A stretch of 64,000 nucleotides of DNA from Paenibacillus sp. HB172176 (GCF_011947265.1 NZ_JAATHD010000004.1:186001-250000), one strand, 5' to 3'; counted from the first letter of the stretch, positions 54,734 through 64,000 are shown. A program made the numbers and translations. The notes: generated from the letters alone by a model not told the origin.

Positions 54734-54917
54734 GCGCGAGCAGGACTGAAAATCTAACGAATTCTAGCATTGGTTCATATGACGAATCGTTTAAGGAGAT
54801 TAATGCTGTGAGTGAGGCTATCAATTAACTGACACTCTGTCCCGAGTTGCTTTCGACGCCATTGCGCTTCAAATAATCATAAATGTGGCTTTCAAGTAAG
54901 CTCAAGAAGAAGCCGGG

Positions 54918-54965
54918 CAGAACCTAACGCAGAACCTAACGCAGAACCTAACGCAGAACCTAACG
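54918..54965. repeat. 12-bp tandem repeat CAGAACCTAACG, four units
   Basis: Four identical units, 54918-54929 through 54954-54965. The last one overlaps the left end of copy C, so the array seems to have grown from that end. Confidence 0.9.
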
Positions 54966-55147
54966 AAGACTCACAGCGTTAATCTCATCCTACCACCCGT
55001 TGCCATAATCTAACGAAGACTCATAACGCTATTGCAGTATAGAAAGGCGTTTTGCCGCTAAATAGCGGTAAATAAGACGATAGATATTCGTTAGATTTCT
55101 AATCCTATTGAAAAATGATTAATAACGCTATCAGGATTCGTTAGAGT
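54957..55147. repeat. Four-motif intergenic repeat, copy C (191 bp)
   Basis: Left motifs AACCTAACGAA (54957-54967) and AATCTAACGAA (55007-55017). Right motifs TTCGTTAGATT (55087-55097) and TTCGTTAGAGT (55137-55147). Inner 91-bp unit with perfect 11-bp terminal inverted repeats and a small internal CCGCT/AGCGG hairpin. Confidence 0.9.
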
Positions 55148-55230
55148 TCTTTCCCCCCCTTCCTCGCACGTGAAATCTGAGCGAAGGGAATCACTTTGAC
55201 TTCAAATAAAGAAGGCAGGAGAGAGAAACC

Positions 55231-56115
55231 ATGCGTGTATGGCTCCATAAACTCAATTCGAATCTTCACCATTTCATGGCGGTTCCTGCGATCCTGCTGT
55301 TTGGCCTGTTCTTTCTCTATCCACTCACGCAGGGCGTCGGCATCTCGCTCACGGATTCCAACGGCATGACCGACGCGAGCTTCGTGGGATTGCAAAATTT
55401 CAAGGATTTCTTCCATGACGACCGGGCGCGCAGCGATGTGATGATTACCGTCTACTTCGCGCTCGGAAGCGCCCCGCTGCTTAATTTGTTCGGACTGCTG
55501 TACGCGTTGTTCCTCGATCGGAAGCTGGCGGGCAGAGGATTCATCCGCGCCGCGGTCTATCTTCCTGCCGTCATCTCGCCGCTCATTATGGGGTATATCT
55601 GGTACTTCATCCTGCAGCCGGGCCGGGGCTACTGGGCGCATGTGCTGCAGGAGCTCGGACTGGAGCGCTTCGACGGCAACTGGCTGGGCGAGAGCTCGTC
55701 AGCGCTCGTGGTGCTGATTGTCGTGAATGTCTGGCAATACGTCGGCATGACGATGATTGTGTACCTCGCCGGTCTGCAGGGCATTCCGGCGGATCTCTAC
55801 GAAGCGGGCAGAATCGACGGCGCGGGCAGATGGGCTTCCTTGCGGTATATTACGCTGCCGCTGCTCTATCCGTCGATCAAGATTAATGTGGTGACGAATA
55901 TTATCGGCTCCCTGTCCGTGTTCGAGATCATCGTGGCGCTCACGGACGGCGGACCCGGTTATGCGACGGAATCTCTCAGCATTTACATTTTGCGCATGCT
56001 GTACGGCAGCTTCACGGGTTATTCCACGGCCGTCGCGCTTATCTTGTTCGTCATGATTCTTATTCCGGTGGCGCTCTTCCTGCGCTTCACCCGAAAATCC
56101 GAGTATGAGCTATGA
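55231..56115 (+). CDS. Sugar ABC transporter permease (MalF/UgpA-like)
   Basis: A 294-residue six-helix permease with EAA loop ADLYEAGRIDGAGRWASL. AGGAGAGAG precedes ATG 55231. Pairs with the next gene. Confidence 0.92.
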   Translation: MRVWLHKLNSNLHHFMAVPAILLFGLFFLYPLTQGVGISLTDSNGMTDASFVGLQNFKDFFHDDRARSDVMITVYFALGSAPLLNLFGLLYALFLDRKLAGRGFIRAAVYLPAVISPLIMGYIWYFILQPGRGYWAHVLQELGLERFDGNWLGESSSALVVLIVVNVWQYVGMTMIVYLAGLQGIPADLYEAGRIDGAGRWASLRYITLPLLYPSIKINVVTNIIGSLSVFEIIVALTDGGPGYATESLSIYILRMLYGSFTGYSTAVALILFVMILIPVALFLRFTRKSEYEL

Positions 56116-56126
56116 GGGGATTTGTT

Positions 56127-56951
56127 ATGACCAGAGGATTGAAGACTAGCGCAAAATACCTGGCAGCCGCGATCATGGTGCTGATCTCCATTATTCCGTT
56201 CTATGTGCTGATCTATCTCGCGACGAATTCGCCGTCCAGCAGCCCGTTCGGAGGCATACTGCTGCTGCCCGAATTCCACTGGACCAATTTCTCCGAGGCG
56301 TGGGAGGGCTCGAAGCTCGGCAGAGCGATGATCAATTCCGTGATCATTACCTTTAGCGCGGTCGCGCTGCTCGTCTTTGTCTCGAGCTCGGCGGGTTATT
56401 CGATCGCAAGGTTTCGCAGCAAGGGCAATGTGGCGATCTTCAATACGCTGCTCGCCTGTCTGATGATTCCGGCGATTATCATTACGGTGCCGCTCTATAC
56501 ACTCATGAAGTCGATCGACGGCATCAACACGCATTGGGCGATGATTCTGCTGACGGCGACCAATTCGCTGCCTCTGTCGGTGTTCCTCTATACGAGCTTC
56601 ATCCGGACGCTGCCGAAGGAGGTCGAGGAGTCGGCGGTGATGGACGGCTGCACCTTCTTCACCGCCTTCTGGAGGGTGACGTTCCACTTCCTGCGGCCGG
56701 TCACCTCGGCGGTCATTATTCTGACGGGGCTCGGCATCTGGAACAATTACGGTCAAGCCGTGTTTTTCCTGCAGAGCCAGGAGATGCGGACGATTCCGCT
56801 CGCGGTGAGCATGTTCTTCCAGACGTACGGCGCGAAGTGGAATTTGATGGCGGCTGCGGCCTTGATCGGACTCGCTCCGGCGGTGCTGGCGTTTGTGGTG
56901 TTTCAGCGGTATTTTATCAAGGGCATTACGGCAGGGGCGTTGAAAGGATGA
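56127..56951 (+). CDS. Sugar ABC transporter permease (MalG/UgpE-like)
   Basis: A 274-residue six-helix permease with EAA loop KEVEESAVMDGCTFFTAFW; the usual Gly-Ala of the loop is Gly-Cys here. ATG 56127 has AGGGGA about 6 bases upstream. ATG 56112 is also in frame and overlaps the previous stop. The stop TGA overlaps the GH66 ATG. Confidence 0.9.
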   Translation: MTRGLKTSAKYLAAAIMVLISIIPFYVLIYLATNSPSSSPFGGILLLPEFHWTNFSEAWEGSKLGRAMINSVIITFSAVALLVFVSSSAGYSIARFRSKGNVAIFNTLLACLMIPAIIITVPLYTLMKSIDGINTHWAMILLTATNSLPLSVFLYTSFIRTLPKEVEESAVMDGCTFFTAFWRVTFHFLRPVTSAVIILTGLGIWNNYGQAVFFLQSQEMRTIPLAVSMFFQTYGAKWNLMAAAALIGLAPAVLAFVVFQRYFIKGITAGALKG

Positions 56952-58900
56952 GAGAGTTGAACAGGAATGAACATGGACTAGCGCACGAAGATGGAAGGAT
57001 GGGCAAAGCGGTGAAGGGGAGCGCAGATGCAGTCAGGCTCATGGACGTGTATCCCCTGAAGGCGCAATTCCGCAGCGGGGAGAGGGTGCGGCTTGCCGTT
57101 CAGCTTGCGAATCCCGGCTCTGCGAAGAGGAAGGTCTCGCTTACCGTGACGATATGGGAGCTGGATCGGGAGGCGGAGAGGCAGAGGCTGGAGACGTTCG
57201 TACTGCCTGCCAACAATTCCGCGCTTATCGAAGTGGAGGTCGGTCCGTTCGAGACGGATTTCACCGGATACGGCGCTCAGGCGCAGCTTTGCGAGAATGG
57301 CGAGGTAATCGATTCGGCTGGCACCGCGTTCGATGTCGTGAAGGATTGGCGCGTCTCTCCCAGATACGGCTTCTTAAGCGAATTTGGCAGCGAGGAAGCG
57401 GGGGATAGAGCCGATATTGAGTGGATGAACAAGCTTCATCTGAATCTCGTGCAGTTCTATGATTGGATGTATAAGCACGACGATCTCGTCAGCGACGAGG
57501 AAGTCTATACGGATTTGATGGGACGCGAGGTCAGTCGTCGGGTTGTATCGGAGAAGATCGCGCTTTGCCACGAGCATGGCATGAAGGCGATTGCCTATGG
57601 CGCCGTTTATGCGGCGAGCAGAGGCTTTGCCGAGCTTCATCCCGACTGGCGGCTGTATACGAGCGCGGGGGACCCGTTTGATTTTATCGGGATATTCAAC
57701 ATTATGAACATTGCGCCGGACAGCCCCTGGTCCGAGCACATCGTTGCGGAATACCGGCGGACGGTGGAGAAGCTGGACTTCGACGGCATTCATATGGATA
57801 CGTACGGGTTTCCGAAAACAGGATGGTCGAGACTGGGCGGCAAGGAACGGCTGGAGCGGCTGGAGGAGCAATTCGCTCCGCTGATCGAGGCGACCCGGGA
57901 AGAGCTGACGACGGTGAAAGAGGATATCTGCCTCATCTTCAATAACGTGGGCAATTGGCCCCTGGATACCGTAGCTCGCGCGAGTCAGGATGCCATCTAC
58001 GTGGAGGTGTGGAAGCCGTACGAGCGCTATGCCCATCTGCGGGATATTATAGGCTGGGCGCGTCATTCGAGCGGAGGAAAACCGGTCATCCTCGCGGCTT
58101 ATCTGAAGTCGTTCCGCGAGCCAGGAAGCTTGGGCGCGGAGGGGGCGGAGCATGGCTTTCGCCTGCTGAACGCCGTCGTGACCGCGCATGGCGGGTACCA
58201 TCTGCTGCATGGCGAGGAGGGCGGCGCGCTTACGCAGGGCTATTATGTCGATCATTCGAAGCTTCGCGAGACATTCCTTCGCACGGTGCGCGATTATGCC
58301 GACTTCGGCGTGCGTTACGGACATGTGCTGCATGCGCCGGAACTTCGTGATGTGTCGATGACGCATGCGGAAGGCGACAATCTCGAATATGCCTTCGAAG
58401 GCTTCGCTTACAGTACTTATGGCGAGGCGGGCAAGGTGTGGACGATCATTCGCGAGTCGGCAGAGTGGAAGCTGATCAGCTTCGTCAACCTGATGTCTGC
58501 GTCTGATGACTATTGGAATGAAGAGAAGGAGGCGGCTGCTCCAGTCGAAGGCAGATTGGCGAGGATTGCATTCGACGGCGAGATCGAGTCGGTGCTGCTG
58601 GCGAGCCCGGATGCGTTTGGCGGCGGAGCGGCCGGGTCGGCGAGTCCGGATGCGTTTGGCGGAGAGGCGGTTGAATCGTCGAGTATGAGAGCGGAAGTCG
58701 GTGGAGCGGTTGTGTCGGCGAGTCAGGAAGCGGAAGTCGGCAGAGCGGCTGTGTCGGCGAGTATGGGAGCGGAGGTCGGTCGGGCCATTGAGCTGCCTTA
58801 CGAAGTCGAATACACGCCGCGCGGCAAGACGGCGATCATCGAGCTGCCTCCGCTGATGTATTGGGATGTGTTGATGGTGCGGATGAAGAGGGAGATATAA
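56948..58900 (+). CDS. Glycoside hydrolase family 66 (dextranase-like)
   Basis: About 650 residues. An N-terminal Ig-like domain (residues 30-130) precedes a TIM barrel with probable nucleophile Asp284 in FDGIHMDTYG and acid/base Glu353 in AIYVEVWKPYE. Both match the GH66 pattern of dextranases and cycloisomaltooligosaccharide glucanotransferases. No signal peptide, so it is likely intracellular, acting on imported alpha-1,6-glucan-type oligosaccharides. ATG 56948 overlaps the permease stop (ATGA). Residues about 552-614 are a 13-residue tandem repeat inserted in the C-terminal beta domain. Alternative starts at TTG 56957 and ATG 56999. Confidence 0.85.
   Translation: MRELNRNEHGLAHEDGRMGKAVKGSADAVRLMDVYPLKAQFRSGERVRLAVQLANPGSAKRKVSLTVTIWELDREAERQRLETFVLPANNSALIEVEVGPFETDFTGYGAQAQLCENGEVIDSAGTAFDVVKDWRVSPRYGFLSEFGSEEAGDRADIEWMNKLHLNLVQFYDWMYKHDDLVSDEEVYTDLMGREVSRRVVSEKIALCHEHGMKAIAYGAVYAASRGFAELHPDWRLYTSAGDPFDFIGIFNIMNIAPDSPWSEHIVAEYRRTVEKLDFDGIHMDTYGFPKTGWSRLGGKERLERLEEQFAPLIEATREELTTVKEDICLIFNNVGNWPLDTVARASQDAIYVEVWKPYERYAHLRDIIGWARHSSGGKPVILAAYLKSFREPGSLGAEGAEHGFRLLNAVVTAHGGYHLLHGEEGGALTQGYYVDHSKLRETFLRTVRDYADFGVRYGHVLHAPELRDVSMTHAEGDNLEYAFEGFAYSTYGEAGKVWTIIRESAEWKLISFVNLMSASDDYWNEEKEAAAPVEGRLARIAFDGEIESVLLASPDAFGGGAAGSASPDAFGGEAVESSSMRAEVGGAVVSASQEAEVGRAAVSASMGAEVGRAIELPYEVEYTPRGKTAIIELPPLMYWDVLMVRMKREI
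58601..58790 (+). repeat. In-frame 39-bp tandem repeat inside GH66
   Basis: About five units of 13 residues: ASPDAFGGGAAGS, ASPDAFGGEAVESS, then SMRAEVGGAVVSA, SQEAEVGRAAVSA, SMGAEVGRAIE. The frame is preserved. Confidence 0.85.
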
Positions 58901-59445
58901 TTGGTGATGGTTGCTTATGAGGGGGAGCTAATTGGCAGCTGACGAGCGTATATACTGGAATTTCTCCTGCATATTTCGTGAAATGAAGCGAATACCTCGA
59001 TGCTGCTCGATTTATACTGGATCATTTCCAGTTTATGAAACCAATAGGGGATGTAGCGACAACATATACTGGATTTTTTCCAGTATAACCAATCACATTT
59101 TGCGCTCTGTCCGCCAATTAGCGGATAGTTCCTGCTTGTCCGAATCGAAGATCCCCTGAGCTGACATAATAGGGTTTAGCATGAGCTAAGGAGTCCGTCC
59201 TAGTGTCTTATTGACGCTGAAGCGGGCTCTTTTGCTGCTGAATTAATATTTGACGTCACGCAGCAGCCGAGTTTACATAACCCAGCGGCCAAGTCTGCTT
59301 ATTTTCAGGGGGCATAAGCGGATTCTGAATTTGCTGTTTTGCCAGGCATGCAAGGGAGGGGAATGTTTTTTTCACCTTACTGTTTCGAGGACCTATGGTA
59401 CCTTCTTAAGGAAATGATTCTGTCGACTCTTAAGGGGGGCCTGTT
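58901..59445. other. Gap between GH66 and the PL8 lyase
   Basis: It holds the second copy of the 52-bp-period hairpin family (58951-59090). The remaining 350 bases, including the lyase leader with AAGGGGGG before ATG 59446, show no gene and no convincing promoter. Confidence 0.65.
58951..59090. repeat. Hairpin repeat family, copy 2 (52-bp period)
   Basis: Hairpins beginning ACTGGA at 58954, 59016 and 59068. The last two are 52 apart, as in the copy at 19762/19814. The segment between hairpins shares AGGGGATG and CAACATATAC-like stretches with that copy. Confidence 0.75.
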
Positions 59446-62400
59446 ATGTTTCGCAGAAAAACCGCTTCATTGCTGGTAATCGCTTTGTTAATATCGCTGC
59501 TCGCTCCGGCGGGAGGAAGCGACGGGAACCAAGCCTATGCCGCATCTGGCAAATATCTTCACTTGAATTTCGACGAATATCCGGTGGAAGCTTCATTATC
59601 TAATCCAACCAGCACGGCGGATGGAGGGGGATCCTGGAGCTTTTTCGGCACGGTGGCGAATTCGGTCTACGGCATTGGCGAATCCTTCCCGGATCGCGAG
59701 GGAAGAAGTATGAGCATCGTATCACAAGTGTTGCCGGATCATAGCACCGCCAATCCGAATATTCAGAAGAATAATATGACGATACCGGGCGCGGGAGCGA
59801 CGGACGCGATTGTCGTCATGGAGGGCAGCTTTCGCTTTGACAACACACTGTTGGAGAGAAGGCTGTTTTCGGCTGCGGTGACGGCTTTGCCAAGTACGAC
59901 GACCTTGGGTGAAATCCGCTTGACAATGGGTGCGAACGGGCAAATGACGCTATTGTATCCTTCGGAAGGCGGAGGCAATTCTTCGCATCAGCTCGGGACC
60001 TACGAGGGCGATGTCTGGTATCATATCCAATTGTACGTGGATCTCGGCAGCAGGCAATTGCAGGCTTACGTGAATGGAGAGCTTCGGGCAACCTTGGCGA
60101 TGTCGGGGGGCTGGGATAATCTCCGTTCCTTCCGCTTCGTGCAGATTGGCTCGGCGGATACAAGCGGAACGATGACGATGGACGATATTATGGTGCGCGA
60201 CTGGATTCCCGTTGAATCGTTGACGCTCAATCGCTCGGTGGCGAAAATGGCGCCAGGGGATATGCTTGAGCTCTCAGCCGAGCTTCTTCCCTTGGATCGT
60301 ACGAATCCCTATCTGATATGGGAATCGGATCAGCCTGACGTGGCGACGGTAGACGAACGCGGCAGCGTTACAGCCGTCGCGAACGGTACGGCGACGATAA
60401 CGGCAAGAAGCAAGGAGAATGAGGCAATTTCGGCTTCGGCCGAAGTGACGGTGGAGGCTTATCAGGCGGTTGAGTCCGTGCAACTGACACCGTCCTCACT
60501 GGAGGTGGAGAAGGATCGATCGGCGGAGCTGTCAGCTCTTGTATCGCCATCAGGCGCAACGAACTCCGAACTGAGCTGGTCCAGCAATAACCCGGTGATC
60601 GCGACGGTTGACAGCAGTGGTGTCGTGAGCGGTATTGCGGAGGGGAGCGCACTCATAACGGCGACGAGCCAGGACGGACCTTTGGCGCAAAGCAGCGTGA
60701 CTGTCGTGCCAAGGAACACACCCGTCGAGACGATTATGATTCCGTCCACGGCGAAGGTTGAGGCGGGCGATACAATCAGCGTCACGCCGCGGTTTCTGCC
60801 CGTCGATGCGACCAATCCTTCATTCCGGTGGACGAGCGGCGACGAATCGATTGCCATTGTCGATTCCGATGGAAGAATCGAAGGGCGCGAGCCGGGCGTT
60901 GCGCTCATCACAGTAGCTTCGGCGGATGAAGCGCAGCCGGCTTCCGCGATGATTGAGGTGGAGGTCACGGAGCCGGCCGAGTCGCTTGATGCCTTCGATC
61001 AGCTACGCTTGAAATGGAAGGAGACGCTTGACGGCGGGCCCGAGCTCGACGCCAGCGACGCGGCGATAGCAGAGAAGCTCGTCGGGATAAACGAGTTGGC
61101 TTTTTCCCGATGGGAAACAATGCTTCTCGATGAAGAACGTGAGACGCTATGGGAAGATATTACGCCGTCAACGACGGATTCGGCTTATTTTAACAGCTAT
61201 CTGACTCGATTGCGGGACATGGCGTATGCTTATTCCACGAAAGGCGGCGTTCTGTATCATAATGTGACCCTGGAACAGGATATTCTCTCCGCGCTCGACT
61301 GGATCTATGAGCATGCCTACAATGAACAAATCGAGGAGTACGGAAATTGGTGGAACTTCGATATCGGGGCTCCGCTTCGATTGATGAGCATTCTGGTTAT
61401 GCTGTATGATGATGCGTCATCCGATCAGATCGAGGGATTTGTTCGAACGGCGGATAAATTTATTGGCGATATCAGGAGCGAATCCTTCACGCAGGTAGGA
61501 GCCAATCGCTCTGATATTATGACCATTGAAGCGCTTATGGGCATTCTGACCAAAGATTCCGAAAGGCTGAACGACGTGCTTGTCCAGATTGAGCCGCTGT
61601 TCGATTATGTTTCTGAAGGCGACGGCTTCTATGAGGACGGCTCCTTTATCCAGCATTCGTCAATCGCATACACAGGAAGCTACGGCGAGGTGCTGGTGCG
61701 GGGAGTAGGACAGCTTCTGTATCTGCTTGGCGGTTCGCCATGGGAGGTGACCGACCCTGATGCGGCTCATGTCTATCGCTGGATCTTCGAATCGGTCGCG
61801 CCGCTCGTCTACCAAGGGGAAATGATGGACATGGTGCGGGGCAGGGCGATTGCGCGGGAGGAGCAGAACGGGTATATCGCGGCGATCGGCATGCTCTCCG
61901 GCATGCTCCGTCTGGCGATGTCTGCTCCGGAGGAGACGGCAGTTCAGATGAAAGGATTGATCAAGAGCTGGGTGCAGGCCGCGGATTCGGAGCTTGACGT
62001 CTACGAATTATTAAGTCTGGACTTAATCGCTCCTCTTAAGACGATCATGGAGGATGAAGCGATTTCTCCCTTGGAGAGCGAAGCGTTTCACAAGGAATTC
62101 GGCGCGATGAACCGCACGGTTCATATCGGAGACGACTTTGCCTTCGGAATCAGCAAGAGCTCGGAGCGAATCTCCACCTACGAGCTGACCAATGGGGAGA
62201 ACGGCAAAGGCTGGTATACGGGAGACGGCATGACCTACTTGTACAATGGAGACAGGAAGCAGTATACGGAAGATTTTTGGGCAACGGTCAATATGTACAA
62301 GCTTCCGGGAACGACGGTGGATACCCGGACGAGAGCTAGCGACCAGTATCAGTACGGCGATGGCGAGACAACTCCGGACAACAAGTGGGCCGGAGGAACG

Positions 62401-62559
62401 ACGCTCGGTACGAATGGTGTATCGGGAATGAATCTGCAGCAGACCGGCACTTCTCTCGTCGCCAATAAGTCATGGTTCATGTTCGGGGATGTTATTGTGG
62501 CGCTTGGCTCGGGCATAACCAGCAATGACGACAGAACGATCGAGACGATTGTGGAGTAA
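59446..62559 (+). pseudogene. Secreted polysaccharide lyase family 8, N-terminal part up to a premature TAA
   Basis: A 1037-residue open part of a larger secreted lyase. The signal peptide covers about residues 1-32. A LamG/concanavalin-like domain follows (35-250), then three Ig-like Big2 domains (about 253-337, 340-422, 425-506) and the PL8 alpha/alpha toroid from about 512. NWWNFDIG sits near residue 634. The catalytic trio Asn687, His737 and Tyr746 has the same 50 and 9 residue spacing as Asn349, His399 and Tyr408 of pneumococcal hyaluronate lyase. The frame ends at TAA 62557-62559 after ETIVE, in the middle of the PL8 beta domain. PL8 enzymes cleave hyaluronan, chondroitin or xanthan; which one is not decidable here. 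Confidence 0.85.
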
Positions 62560-64000
62560 CGGAAAATTAACGAGAATGGATCGAATGATCTGATCGTGGA
62601 CGGCGTGAAGGCGTCGGCTGCGCTTGGATGGTCCGATACGTTAAGCGATGTCAGCTGGATGAACCTGGAGGGGAATGAGCCTGGATCGGATATTGGTTAT
62701 TATTTTCCGGAATCGGCGACAATTCAGGCATCCCGAATGGCTAACAGCGGCTCCTGGCACGACGTGAATCAGAATGACGGCTCGTCGATTGATACGCGAA
62801 CCCGCAATTATATGTCTCTATGGTTCGATCATGGCATGAATCCGAATGAAGCGACGTACAGCTACGTGCTGCTCCCGAATCGAACACCGGAGGAGACGGC
62901 GGCATTCGCGGAGACGCCATCAGTGGAGATTCTGGCGAATACGCCTGAGGTTCAGGCGGTGCAAGATTTGGCGAGCGGCGAGATTGGCCTGAATTTCTGG
63001 ACGAACGGGGGCGCTTCAGCGGCAGGCGTAACAGCGAGCAGACAAGCATCCGTCATGGTAAAAGATAATGAGGATGACACGCTGGAGCTGGCGGTGTCCG
63101 ACCCAACGTTCTCGAATACGGGTGTCATCGAGCTTGAGCTAGATCGTTCGGCCGCAGGAGTTCTGGAGGCTGACGAAGGCGTGTACGTTACGCAATTGCA
63201 TCCGACGATCAAATTGACGGTCAGCGTGGAAGGCTCGCTCAGCAAGTCCTTCCATGCGGTATTCGATATGGATCCGGACAAGGAACGAAGCGACGGGGAG
63301 GCAGAGCTTCCGTCCATCGCAGCGGACAAGGAGGATGAAGCGGAGGAGCTGCCGATTGCTCTTCTGCACGAAAACTTCAATCGCGAGGAGCCGGGCAATC
63401 ATCCAACAGGCTTCCAGTTAACGGAGAGCGGCTACACCTTCGGGACGGTGGAGGCGAGGAACGGAGACGATGATTACGCACTGAGATTGTCGGATCGGAA
63501 TGCAGACGGCTCGGTGTCCGCATCGGCTTCTTTCGATGAGCAAGAAGGGTATTTGTCGCTCCTCTGGCAATTCGCCGATCCAAACGGCAATAGCGGACTG
63601 AACTTCCGCGTCACGGGAGGCGGCAAGCTTGCCGCCGAGCTGGTTGCGAGCGATGGCGTCCTGTACCGGATCGATTCCGGGGGAGATCCAGTCGCTGTGA
63701 CCGATGCGGAGACTGCTCGCTGGCACCGGATCGAGCTGCGTCTTCAGACCGAGGAGCAGGAATGGATGCTGTTCGTCGATGGCAGTCAGGTGCCGGGAGT
63801 GTTCAGCTTCCTTGAGCCGACCGAGGCGCTTGACGGCATCGTCTTCCGCACGGGAGAGGAGAACGAAGGCGTCGTCTATGTGGATGATGTCACCGTATAC
63901 GTCACCGGAGCCGAACGGCTCGCTGCGGACGGCTTCGAATCTTATGGAGACGGAGCCGACTGGCCCGGCGATTGGACTGTCGTTGAACGCGGAGAGACGG
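62560..64000 (+). pseudogene. PL8 lyase, continuation after the premature stop (partial at window end)
   Basis: The same frame stays open for 480 codons to the window edge. It begins RKINENGSNDLIVDGV, which is the expected continuation of the PL8 beta-sandwich. It includes DTRTRNYMSLWFDHG and the C-terminal lyase domain to about 63300, then two LamG-like domains (from 63364 and 63925). A start codon with a ribosome binding site is not seen, so it is not a free-standing gene. A single C-to-T change of CAA to TAA would explain the break; sequencing error is the alternative. Confidence 0.8.

Larger units (their letters stand above)
54734..55230. other. 497-base intra-operon gap with repeats
   Basis: Within the transporter operon, between binding protein and permease. 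It contains a single motif AATCTAACGAA at 54751-54761, a 12-bp tandem repeat at 54918-54965 and copy C of the four-motif repeat. No gene and no promoter with a clear -35/-10 pair was seen. Confidence 0.7.

Noticed and set aside
54957..55147. Insertion sequence with transposase
   Set aside because: At 191 bp there is no room for a transposase, and no target duplication could be seen by eye.
56534..56947. N-terminal extension of the GH66 frame
   Set aside because: It overlaps the permease gene, whose helices and EAA loop are clear; ATG 56948 fits the ATGA overlap.
57374..58366. 330-codon open frame on the minus strand
   Set aside because: Antisense to the GH66 barrel and lacking any recognisable domain.

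Overview
The window looks like a chromosomal segment of a Paenibacillus-type bacterium (Paenibacillaceae, low-GC-lineage Firmicutes with fairly high GC). This rests on strong AGGAGG-type ribosome binding sites with frequent GTG and TTG starts, four solute-binding-protein/two-permease sugar transporters without their own ATPase, YesM/YesN-type two-component pairs beside transporters, and membrane-bound AraC regulators. This is inference from architecture; no rRNA or tRNA gene was seen.

Almost everything concerns uptake and breakdown of complex, partly sulfated and uronic-acid-containing glycans. From left to right: (1) 290-7629, AraC-type membrane regulator, transporter and sulfatase. (2) 7964-10819, minus strand, DeoR regulator, alkaline-phosphatase-superfamily phosphodiesterase and MFS transporter. 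(3) 11029-12042, GH130. (4) 12245-18863, transporter with sensor kinase and response regulator. (5) 19933-26423, GH3, amidohydrolase, DgaE, DgaF and KDG kinase, a route through 2-keto-3-deoxy-6-phosphogluconate. (6) 26732-29671, AraC regulator and two Gfo/Idh/MocA oxidoreductases. (7) 30483-33124, sulfatase and LacI regulator, divergent. (8) 33162-34364, a lone SDR. (9) 34383-37519, minus strand, sensor kinase and response regulator. (10) 37841-39214, a GH28-like beta-helix protein. (11) 39454-50096, response regulator, kinase, transporter, SGNH hydrolase, GH29 fucosidase and sulfatase, closed by a strong terminator. (12) 50132-53078, minus strand, GH105 and an unrecognised toroid/beta-sandwich protein that may be a polysaccharide lyase. 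(13) 53366-58900, transporter plus GH66. (14) 59446 to the window end, a large secreted multidomain PL8 lyase interrupted by an in-frame TAA.

The working model is that polymers are cut outside the cell, oligosaccharides enter through the four transporters (presumably sharing one ATPase encoded elsewhere), and cytoplasmic sulfatases, GH29, GH105, GH130, GH3 and GH66 enzymes finish the job. PL8 is the only depolymerase here with a clear signal peptide, and it is the one with a nonsense codon.

The most unusual non-coding signals are: a family of about 191 bp intergenic repeats with four terminal motifs at fixed 50/80/50 spacing, three copies; a 36-bp element (31/36 identical) shared by the promoters of the GH28-like gene and the GH66 transporter operon; a second hairpin repeat family with a 52-bp period; and in-frame tandem repeats inside the GH3 and GH66 genes.
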